Source of the DNA: Candidatus Onthoplasma faecigallinarum
GTDB lineage: Bacteria > Bacillota > Clostridia > Christensenellales > UBA1242
Assembly: GCA_018715225.1 (NCBI GenBank)
Contig: DVMB01000060.1
Coordinates: 1 to 11,499, forward strand
Length of the DNA: 11,499 bases
Reading direction: 5' to 3'
The translations under genes were made by a program, and so were the position numbers. Of this stretch, positions 6,058-11,499 are shown in pieces. Under the pieces are notes generated by a model. It had not been told where the DNA came from and searched no databases. It saw only the letters and a program-made list of their open reading frames with translations. Every line of letters begins with the position of its first letter. The stretch's first letter is position 1.

Positions 6058-7245
6058 CTATTTATTTGCTAGTTCTGCAGTGTCAAGTGCTATCATATAT
6101 TCTTCATCTGTTGGAATACGATATACTTTTACTTTGCTACCTTTCTTCGTAAACTCTTGAATGGTTCCTCTAGGAGCTGTCTCATTTACCTTTTTATCAA
6201 AATCAACACCCAGATATTCCAACCCTTCGCAAACTGCTTCTCTAACTAAATGGTCGTTTTCGCCCACGCCAGCAGTGAAGATAATATAATCTACGCCGTT
6301 CATTGCAGCAGCGTATGCCCCAATATATTTTTTAATGGAATATACCATCACGTCAAATGCCAATTTTATTCTAGGTTTATCTAAATTGTCGTCAATATCA
6401 CGCATATCGCTCAATCCGCCCGTGAGGCCTATGAGCCCGCTTTGTTTGTTCAACAAATTGATAGCTTCATCAACGCTGATACCTTTTACGTCCATAATTT
6501 CTTTCACAACAGACGGATCAAGGTCTCCCGAACGAGTACCCATAACTACCCCAGCAAGTGGCGTATATCCCATAGAAGTGTCAATACATTTCCCGTCTTT
6601 GATAGCACAAATACTGCTGCCGCTTCCTAAATGGCATGAAATAATCTTTTTACCCTTAAGATCACCAAATAATTCTGCACATTTTCTAGCAATATATCTG
6701 TGGCTAGTGCCGTGAGCACCATACCTTCTAATTTTGTTTTTGGTATAGAACTCGTATGGAATTGCATAAATGTATGCTTTTTCTGGCATTGTTGAGTGAA
6801 ATGCAGTATCAAAAACGGCTACGTTCTTTACTTTTGGCATCAATTCCATACAAACCTGTATGCCCAACATCGCTGCAGGATTGTGAAGCGGTGCAAAATG
6901 GATATAGTTTTTCAAATCTTCATAAATCTTTTTCGTAACCACGATAGATTTGTTGTATTTTTCACCAAAATTCACTAACCTGTGTCCTATCGCTTTGATT
7001 TCACTTAAATTCGAAATAACGCCAATCTCTTTATCTGTCAAGGCGTTCAAAAAGACTTGGAATGCTTCCTTATGCGTAGGCATGTCCGCATTGATGACAC
7101 GCTTTTCATCTGTTTTGAAATCCATAAACGCTTTGTCTAGCCCTATGCGTTGACAATAAGCCTTTGCAAGCACATTGCCATTGTCAGTCTCCATCAACTG
7201 TGCTTTTAAACTACTGCTACCTGAATTAATAACTAAAACTTTCAT
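6058..7245 (-). CDS. ackA: Acetate kinase with atypical substrate-pocket residues
   Basis: AckA interconverts acetyl-phosphate plus ADP with acetate plus ATP in the cytoplasm, the energy-yielding step of fermentation to acetate. The 395-residue product has family-typical length, opening MKVLVINSGSSSLK with N7, and keeps R89, H121, D146 (FDTAFH), H178, R238 (GTRSGDLDP) and E381. Against Methanosarcina thermophila numbering several pocket or phosphate-site positions differ: F179 is Ala (A177 in RRYGAHGTSH), the usual HRVVHGGE is HRLVNFGE (H94 to Asn, G95 to Phe), and N211 in HLGNG is Ser (S208). Acetate is the default substrate, but another short acyl group is possible. The ATG has AAGGAG at ideal spacing. 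The gene has its own extended -10 promoter and terminator, so it can be expressed apart from pta. Confidence 0.96.
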   Translation of the reverse strand: MKVLVINSGSSSLKAQLMETDNGNVLAKAYCQRIGLDKAFMDFKTDEKRVINADMPTHKEAFQVFLNALTDKEIGVISNLSEIKAIGHRLVNFGEKYNKSIVVTKKIYEDLKNYIHFAPLHNPAAMLGIQVCMELMPKVKNVAVFDTAFHSTMPEKAYIYAIPYEFYTKNKIRRYGAHGTSHRYIARKCAELFGDLKGKKIISCHLGSGSSICAIKDGKCIDTSMGYTPLAGVVMGTRSGDLDPSVVKEIMDVKGISVDEAINLLNKQSGLIGLTGGLSDMRDIDDNLDKPRIKLAFDVMVYSIKKYIGAYAAAMNGVDYIIFTAGVGENDHLVREAVCEGLEYLGVDFDKKVNETAPRGTIQEFTKKGSKVKVYRIPTDEEYMIALDTAELANK

Positions 7246-7270
7246 TTTTTCTCCTTAAAAAATTGACTTT

Positions 7271-7298
7271 ATTATATCATAAATTAATTTAATCACAA
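7271..7298 (-). promoter_or_regulatory. Promoter of ackA with extended -10
   Basis: On the minus strand an extended -10 TGATATAAT (7271-7279) lies 16 nt from TTGTGA (7293-7298), a partial -35 match. Transcription should start near 7264, about 20 nt before the ackA start. I found no convincing CcpA cre site here. Confidence 0.65.
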
Positions 7299-7320
7299 AA
7301 TGATTTCGTATAAAATTGAA

Positions 7321-7350
7321 TAAAAATGAAGTAAACTTTCAATTTACTCC
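7321..7350 (-). terminator. Probable terminator of pta
   Basis: About 26 nt after the pta stop, minus-strand GGAGTAAA (7343-7350) and TTTACTTC (7328-7335) form an 8-bp stem with one G-U pair, followed by ATTTTTATT. It lies upstream of the ackA promoter and should make pta and ackA largely separate transcripts. Confidence 0.6.
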
Positions 7351-7376
7351 ATAAGTATTTAATTTGTTATTTTTCA

Positions 7377-8345
7377 TTACTTGATATCAGTAAGCAATTT
7401 TGTTATGCATACTGTGCTGACGATTTCATCGACTGTACATCCACGGCTTAGGTCATTGACTGGTTTATTGAAATTCAACATTATAGGGCCCACAGCCGTA
7501 TATCCTCCCAAGCGTGCAACCAATTTATATCCAATATTCCCTGCGTTCAAGTCTGGGAAGATGAGAACATTGGCGTTTCCTCCCACTTTACTTTTGATAC
7601 CCTTCTTCTTGGCGGTCTTTTCGTCCAAGGCGGAGTCTACTTGCATCTCGCCATCAATTAAAAACTTTGATTTTTTATTGGCAATTGCTGTTGCGTTTCT
7701 TACTTTGTCTACCATTTCGCTTTTCGCACTTCCCTTAGTTGAATAACTGAGCATGGCGACTTTGGGTTCAATATCGAATATTGATTTCATAAACTCTGCA
7801 CTAGATATTGCAATATCCGCTAAGTTTTCCTCACTAGGATTTTCGATCAACGACACATCGCCAAATACAAGTGGAGTGCACCCGTCTTTCACCATCAACA
7901 TGACGCCTGTAACAATGGACTTGTCTGGTTTAGTCTTGACGATCTGCAACGCTGGGCGAAGTGTATCGCCTGTCGTCCATGTAGCCCCCGCCACCACGCC
8001 GTCTGCCAAGTTGTTTCTAAGCAACATCATAGAAAAATAATCGGCTTGTTTTATTAATTTATTTGCTTCAGTGATTGTCATGCCTTTATGTTTTCTAAGT
8101 TCGTATAGTTGGGTTGCAAACTCGTTCAATTTGTCGTATTTCTCAATATCTATGATTTTGCAATGGTTTGTTTTAAATATATCACCATACTCACTGTCTT
8201 TCCCAAAAACTATAATGTTGGACAAATTGTTCTTCAAAATAAATTCACACGCGTCATACACTCTTTTGTCAATGTTCGCTTCGGGTAAAACTATTGTTGC
8301 ATCAATTTTTTTTGCTCTTTTTCTTATTTCTTGTATTAACTTCAT
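7377..8345 (-). CDS. pta: Phosphate acetyltransferase (short form)
   Basis: Pta converts acetyl-CoA and phosphate to acetyl-phosphate and CoA, feeding AckA. The 322-residue product is the single-domain form. Recognisable segments are ADGVVAGATWTTGDTLRPALQ near 114-134, VAMLSYSTKGSA at 196-207, DGEMQVDSA at 231-239, FPDLNAGNIGYKL at 263-275 and KPVNDLSRGC at 294-303. R84, R130, S300 and R301 correspond to substrate-binding or catalytic residues of M. thermophila Pta. The proposed base D316 is replaced by Glu (E307, in TVDEIV), and the common GA.HSTADT reads GATWTTGDT. The ATG has GGAG 7 nt upstream inside the preceding patatin gene, which it overlaps by 44 nt. The family also includes phosphotransbutyrylase, but the motifs favour Pta. 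Confidence 0.94.
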   Translation of the reverse strand: MKLIQEIRKRAKKIDATIVLPEANIDKRVYDACEFILKNNLSNIIVFGKDSEYGDIFKTNHCKIIDIEKYDKLNEFATQLYELRKHKGMTITEANKLIKQADYFSMMLLRNNLADGVVAGATWTTGDTLRPALQIVKTKPDKSIVTGVMLMVKDGCTPLVFGDVSLIENPSEENLADIAISSAEFMKSIFDIEPKVAMLSYSTKGSAKSEMVDKVRNATAIANKKSKFLIDGEMQVDSALDEKTAKKKGIKSKVGGNANVLIFPDLNAGNIGYKLVARLGGYTAVGPIMLNFNKPVNDLSRGCTVDEIVSTVCITKLLTDIK

Positions 8346-9135
8346 ATTTCACTCCTAACAATTCTTTGATTTCATTTATGTGTTTTTTTGTCTCACTCGC
8401 ACCTTTATTGATTGACTTCTGTGCATTTTCCTTTCTAAAATCCATCTGGCTTACATGTGGTTGAGAGATTGTGAGCCTAATATCTGCATCTTGTTTACGA
8501 TTTTTTATAACATTTGTTGTCATAAGCGTGCAAGCATTTATAATAGTTTCAATCGATTTTATACGCATTTTTTCGACTTGGTTTGCGTAATCGCCTATTA
8601 CATCTACGGACACAATCACAGCATCAGGTTCCAAGCGACGCGCCACGTCTTCAGCAAGATTATTTACAAGTCCACCATCACAATAATAGTTTCCGCCAAT
8701 TTTTACACGAGGAAATACAGCAGGCATCGAACTACTTGCTAGCGCTGCGGTAGTCAAATCGCCTTTATCAAATAAAAATTCATTACCTGTGTTTAGTTCA
8801 GTTGCTACCGCAACAAATTTTATAGGAAGTTCCTCAATCTTTTTTGAACCAATTAATTTATCAAGGATTTTTTTTATTCTCCCTATGCCTATAACATTGT
8901 CTTTAAATAATGCTGTATATAAATTTATCATGCCAATATTGTTAAATTTTAGAGCCATTTTTTCCAAGTCAAGAATGTCATTCCCGCATGCATAACATGC
9001 ACCAATCAATGCTCCCATACTTGTGCCGACAATGAGATCTGGCTTTAGCCCATTTTTTTCCAAAACTTTTAGTACCCCTATGTGAGCAAAGCCTTTTGCT
9101 GCTCCCCCACCTAAGACCAAAACAAACTTTTTCAT
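8302..9135 (-). CDS. Patatin-like phospholipase (RssA/YlbK type)
   Basis: Patatin-like proteins are serine acyl hydrolases with a Ser-Asp dyad that cleave acyl groups from lipids. The 277-residue product has the oxyanion segment GGGAAKGFAHIG (9-20), the nucleophile motif GTSMG with S39 (37-41), ASSSMPAVFPRV (133-144) and DGG with D153, so the active site looks intact. No signal peptide is seen; it should be cytoplasmic or membrane-associated. The C-terminus is lysine-rich (NTRNKKKSKKN) and its coding end overlaps pta by 44 nt, so the two are co-transcribed. The ATG has an AAGGGGA site. The true lipid substrate is unknown; bacterial members of this type act as housekeeping esterases or phospholipases. 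Confidence 0.92.
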   Translation of the reverse strand: MKKFVLVLGGGAAKGFAHIGVLKVLEKNGLKPDLIVGTSMGALIGACYACGNDILDLEKMALKFNNIGMINLYTALFKDNVIGIGRIKKILDKLIGSKKIEELPIKFVAVATELNTGNEFLFDKGDLTTAALASSSMPAVFPRVKIGGNYYCDGGLVNNLAEDVARRLEPDAVIVSVDVIGDYANQVEKMRIKSIETIINACTLMTTNVIKNRKQDADIRLTISQPHVSQMDFRKENAQKSINKGASETKKHINEIKELLGVKYEVNTRNKKKSKKN

Positions 9136-9160
9136 AAATCCCCTTTTTTAATTCATATAT

Positions 9161-9189
9161 ATTATACATGAACAAATTAATAAAATCAA
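9161..9189 (-). promoter_or_regulatory. Promoter of the patatin-pta operon inside the start of the divergent gene
   Basis: On the minus strand TTGATT (9184-9189), a 17-nt spacer and TATAAT (9161-9166) form a good vegetative promoter, with transcription starting near 9154. The -35 and spacer lie over the first seven codons of the plus-strand YlbJ-like gene, so activity of one promoter should interfere with the other. Confidence 0.65.
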
Positions 9190-10139
9190 ACAAAATAATT
9201 ATCCTTATCTTATTATTGATATGTATTATATTTATTATTCAACCCGCTGTTTATTCAAAGTCGTGTTTAAACGCAATATCTGTCTGGAGCATTAGCGTCC
9301 TACCTGTATTGTTCCCATTTTTCATCATCACAAGGCTGATCGTAAATTTATATGAAATAAAGCAAAACAAGATGGACAAGTTCTTTAAAAAAGTCTATCA
9401 CACGCCAAGTTGTAGTACAGTAATTTTCTTTTTATCTATCATCTCTGGGTACCCAATGGGAGCAAAATTGATATGCTCAATGTATGACAAAGGACACATT
9501 GACACCCAAAATGCAAAAAGATTGATGTCGTTTTGTTCAATCAGTGGGCCAATGTTTATTGTTGGAACCGTGGGAGTATCTATCCTTTGCTCATACAAAG
9601 CAGGACTCATTATCCTCATCGCAAATATAATCGCTAGTTTATTAAATGGTTTGATCTATCGGGAAAAAAAATATGAAAAAAATGATGAAATAAATATCCC
9701 TCGCCACGACTCAAGCAATCTATTATACGACTCAATGTACGACTCAATTATATCAATTTTGATTGTCGGCGGGTTCATCGTATTCAGCTTTTTGTTGATA
9801 GACATACTTAAAAATTTGCACATCATTGAAGGCTTGTCAACCGCTATATGTAGTGTATTTCATTTACAAAATAGCACTGATGTAGTGTCCTCTATACTAT
9901 CAGGTTGTATCGAAATGACTCGTGGAATCATCGACCTAAGTGGAACAAATATCAGTTTGACCATAAAAACCATCATCTCCAGTGGGCTTATTGGTTTCGG
10001 GGGCGTTAGCATTCTACTCCAATCAATTACATTTATTTCTAAATTGAAAATTCCAACGACTTACATTTTGAAACAAAAACTGACGCAATCTTTGTTATGC
10101 GTATTAGTAACCATTCCTTTAGCCATTATTTTCATATAA
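9168..10139 (+). CDS. YlbJ-like integral membrane protein with Gate (nucleoside recognition) domain
   Basis: The 323-residue protein is mostly hydrophobic, with about seven to eight membrane segments (near 9-27, 38-60, 83-97, 125-163, 194-214, 264-289, 304-322). Family-like features are VLPVLFPFFI (44-53), SGYPMGAK (93-100), SISGPMFIVGTVG (124-136), IVGGFIVFSFLL (199-210) and a late FGGVSILLQ (277-285). These match the YlbJ family, which in Bacillus subtilis contains a sporulation membrane protein; Gate-domain relatives occur outside spore formers, so sporulation is not proven. It is shorter than B. subtilis YlbJ (about 400 residues). The ATG at 9168 is the only possible start retaining the first helix, because a stop lies at 9135 in frame, yet no Shine-Dalgarno precedes it. 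Confidence 0.82.
   Translation: MNKLIKSNKIIILILLLICIIFIIQPAVYSKSCLNAISVWSISVLPVLFPFFIITRLIVNLYEIKQNKMDKFFKKVYHTPSCSTVIFFLSIISGYPMGAKLICSMYDKGHIDTQNAKRLMSFCSISGPMFIVGTVGVSILCSYKAGLIILIANIIASLLNGLIYREKKYEKNDEINIPRHDSSNLLYDSMYDSIISILIVGGFIVFSFLLIDILKNLHIIEGLSTAICSVFHLQNSTDVVSSILSGCIEMTRGIIDLSGTNISLTIKTIISSGLIGFGGVSILLQSITFISKLKIPTTYILKQKLTQSLLCVLVTIPLAIIFI
9706..9749 (+). repeat. Short direct repeat within the YlbJ-like gene
   Basis: ACGACTCAA occurs at 9706-9714, 9727-9735 and 9739-9747. The last two are part of a 12-nt tandem copy (TACGACTCAATG then TACGACTCAATT) that encodes YDSMYDSI in the loop before a membrane helix. It looks like a small in-frame duplication. Confidence 0.6.
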
Positions 10140-10144
10140 AATAT

Positions 10145-10173
10145 TTGACAAAGCCATTTCCAAATTATATAAT
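10145..10173 (+). promoter_or_regulatory. Perfect consensus sigma-A promoter
   Basis: TTGACA (10145-10150), a 17-nt spacer and TATAAT (10168-10173) match the vegetative consensus at every base. It begins 5 nt after the YlbJ-like stop codon. Transcription should start near 10180, so the leader before the ATG at 10196 is only about 16 nt and begins at the GGAG of the ribosome binding site. Confidence 0.85.
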
Positions 10174-10195
10174 TGGAGTGGAGATAGTTATAAGT

Positions 10196-10741
10196 ATGAG
10201 GGCAAAACGTTTTGAATATCGTCATAAAGATATACCTTTTTTAAAAAAGGACATCGCATTTAGAATTGTCTTTACTTTCTTGTTCTTTGCAATATTTTTG
10301 TGGCAATTGATCATCATGTTTTACAACCATTCGCAAGGAACCCTAACGAACGTCATGCTTATCGTCAGTATATTTGTCTTAGTTGGATCGTTGATATTTA
10401 CTCTTACCGCCATGTTATACGCATTTAGAAGTATCAACATCATCAATTCCATCAAGCGTAAAGGCAAAGCCGTTCGTGTAGTTACCACATTACCCAACAA
10501 TGACAAAGGTAGTTTTATCAAATTATATTCAATCATCACTCAAATAATCGCTGTCGTTGTACTTTTGGTATTGGTCAGTGCTCTTACCTACTCTATTTTG
10601 GAACTTGTATATTATTCTAGTGTATCGTTCTATATGCCTGTATTGTTCTTGTTCGCTTTCAGTGGGTTCAATAGCGTATACCATATCAATGCCGAAATCG
10701 ACTTGATTCAAAATGTTAAAGAATTTTCTAGCATATATTAA
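10196..10741 (+). CDS. Unrecognised four-helix membrane protein
   Basis: I do not recognise this family. From the ATG at 10196 the product has 181 residues: a basic N-terminus (MRAKRFEYRHKD), membrane helices near 22-43, 51-75, 109-135 and 140-162, a basic cytoplasmic loop near 84-100 (SIKRKGKAVR) between helices 2 and 3, and a short acidic tail. No catalytic motif is visible. The frame is open from an earlier ATG at 10097, but that would overlap the YlbJ-like gene and lie upstream of the promoter at 10145-10173, so I reject it. The ribosome binding site GGAG (10180-10183) is 12 nt from the ATG, slightly long. It is likely a single-gene transcript ended by the hairpin at 10757-10784. Confidence 0.8.
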   Translation: MRAKRFEYRHKDIPFLKKDIAFRIVFTFLFFAIFLWQLIIMFYNHSQGTLTNVMLIVSIFVLVGSLIFTLTAMLYAFRSINIINSIKRKGKAVRVVTTLPNNDKGSFIKLYSIITQIIAVVVLLVLVSALTYSILELVYYSSVSFYMPVLFLFAFSGFNSVYHINAEIDLIQNVKEFSSIY

Positions 10742-10756
10742 TAAATTTTAGAATAT

Positions 10757-10784
10757 AAAAAGCACCCGCTTAGGTGCTTTTTTT
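10757..10784. terminator. Bidirectional rho-independent terminator
   Basis: AGCACC (10761-10766) pairs with GGTGCT (10773-10778) around CGCTTA, extended by A-T pairs and followed by a T run to 10784. Read from the other strand the same hairpin is followed by TTTTATATTC. It lies between two convergent genes and probably ends both. Confidence 0.9.
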
Positions 10785-10834
10785 ACATATCAACAAGTAT
10801 TTTTCTGTCGACTATATTATGAGTTTTGATTACA

Positions 10835-11371
10835 TTAATTATCTATGATTTTGCTATAGACATATTCGTATACATTGGCTGCCAGTTCTCTCCACTTTTT
10901 GCAAGCAATAGTTGCATTATGTCTGGTATCAGTCTTTAGAGATAGTGAAAATATTGAATCAGTTGTGAGAGGTTCCAAGATTTTCAAATCTACTGTATAA
11001 CTGCCGTCTTCATTCTTGTACGACTTTGCAATGTATTCCTGATTTCTCTTGAACTGCATTTTGTTTTCTTGAGCAAATTGAGAAATCTTGTCCCTTAAAC
11101 TTGCAGGTATCCTAGTATAAAATTGGGATAGGCACTCCCTCCCTGCCACTGTGATATTGTATCTATTCTCATCACTGTCGGTATTTGGTTTGTAGACAAA
11201 CTTTGATACTATCAATTGAGATAACAAATCTTTACAATCCATCCAATTCACCCAGTTGTTTTGGCTAGAGCAAATCTCCAAGATGGAATTTTCTGTCAAA
11301 GGAATTTCCATTTTGTCCAACACATATAAAAGAATTAATTTATTTACTGTATTATCCGGTACGAAATCCAT
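10835..11371 (-). CDS. DUF4364 family protein, winged-helix-like N-terminus
   Basis: The 178-residue product (from MDFVPDNTVNKLILLYVLDK) matches the DUF4364 family, which is common in Clostridia and has no established function that I know. The first 85 residues read as a winged helix: a helix (NKLILLYVLDKM), a PLTENSILE turn, a recognition-type helix (WMDCKDLLSQLIVSKFV) and an RYNITVAGRECL wing, suggesting DNA binding. The rest has RIPASLRDKI, then a strand region (DGSYTVDLKIL) and a C-terminal helix (ACKKWRELAANVYEYVYSKI). The frame is open to 11455, but a GAGGAG site lies just before the ATG at 11371 and the promoter at 11400-11428 sits between the two, which fixes the shorter start. Confidence 0.87.
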   Translation of the reverse strand: MDFVPDNTVNKLILLYVLDKMEIPLTENSILEICSSQNNWVNWMDCKDLLSQLIVSKFVYKPNTDSDENRYNITVAGRECLSQFYTRIPASLRDKISQFAQENKMQFKRNQEYIAKSYKNEDGSYTVDLKILEPLTTDSIFSLSLKTDTRHNATIACKKWRELAANVYEYVYSKIIDN

Positions 11372-11399
11372 TATTATCTCCTCACATTTTGTCGAATAT

Positions 11400-11428
11400 A
11401 TTATACTATAAATAAAAAGAAAAGACAA
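11400..11428 (-). promoter_or_regulatory. Promoter of the DUF4364 gene
   Basis: Minus strand: TTGTCT (11423-11428, four of six consensus bases), 17-nt spacer, TATAAT (11400-11405). Transcription should start near 11393, giving a leader of about 22 nt with the GAGGAG site. Confidence 0.7.
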
Positions 11429-11448
11429 ATCTTTTACATTACAAAAAG

Positions 11449-11477
11449 TTGCCATCAGTCCATTATAATGTTATAAT
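11449..11477 (+). promoter_or_regulatory. Divergent promoter for a gene starting beyond the right edge
   Basis: TTGCCA (11449-11454, five of six consensus bases), a 17-nt spacer and an extended -10 TGTTATAAT (11469-11477) form a strong plus-strand promoter. An AGGAG ribosome binding site follows at 11484-11488. No start codon with its reading frame is visible before 11499, so the gene itself lies outside. It is back to back with the DUF4364 promoter, with about 20 nt between the -35 boxes. Confidence 0.75.
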
Positions 11478-11499
11478 AACAATAGGAGTGGCATATTAG

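Noticed and set aside
6335..6715. Plus-strand open frame opposite ackA
   Set aside because: It is a shadow of the acetate kinase gene, which has all family motifs on the minus strand.
7246..7376. CcpA cre site upstream of ackA
   Set aside because: No sequence here fits the cre pattern with its central CG.
10097..10195. Upstream ATG start for the four-helix membrane protein
   Set aside because: It would overlap the YlbJ-like gene and precede the perfect promoter at 10145-10173; the extra residues do not look like part of the protein.
11372..11455. N-terminal extension of the DUF4364 protein
   Set aside because: The extension covers the gene's own promoter, and a GAGGAG site precedes the ATG at 11371.

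Overview
This is an AT-rich stretch of a bacterial chromosome. The genes point to Bacillota, most likely an uncultured member of the class Clostridia. The evidence is Shine-Dalgarno sites of the AGGAG type, sigma-A-like promoters (TTGACA/TATAAT), rpmF next to plsX-rnc, an adjacent rpoZ-priA pair, a DUF4364-type protein and a YlbJ-like membrane protein. I cannot assign a genus. I see no mobile element, CRISPR array, rRNA, tRNA or phage gene.

From right to left on the minus strand: a patatin-like phospholipase overlaps pta, and ackA follows with its own promoter. rpmF (ribosomal protein L32) has a strong promoter and a terminator-like hairpin over its stop codon. Next come an orphan class I methyltransferase, then plsX overlapping rnc, then two small two-helix membrane proteins (one unrecognised, one with a bacterial PH domain). 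rpoZ has its own consensus promoter and is followed 2 nt later by priA, whose 3' end runs off the left edge. On the right are two plus-strand genes, a YlbJ-like Gate transporter-type protein and a four-helix membrane protein of unknown function behind a perfect consensus promoter. They converge on a minus-strand DUF4364 gene across one bidirectional terminator. At the right edge a plus-strand promoter with a ribosome binding site points to a gene starting just outside.

Functionally this is mostly core metabolism and information processing: acetyl-CoA to acetate with ATP (Pta, AckA), phospholipid acyl supply (PlsX) and possibly lipid turnover (patatin), RNA processing (RNase III), translation (L32), transcription (omega) and replication restart (PriA). 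The gene order is a reduced version of familiar Bacillota clusters: acpP is missing between plsX and rnc, the yceD/DUF177 gene upstream of rpmF, coaBC between rpoZ and priA, and gmk before rpoZ.

No clear new multi-gene system is visible. The best leads are unusual substrate-pocket residues in AckA with a parallel change in Pta, a YlbJ-like gene with no Shine-Dalgarno whose start lies inside the divergent gene's promoter, a pair of small membrane proteins after rnc, and several inverted repeats placed like operators.
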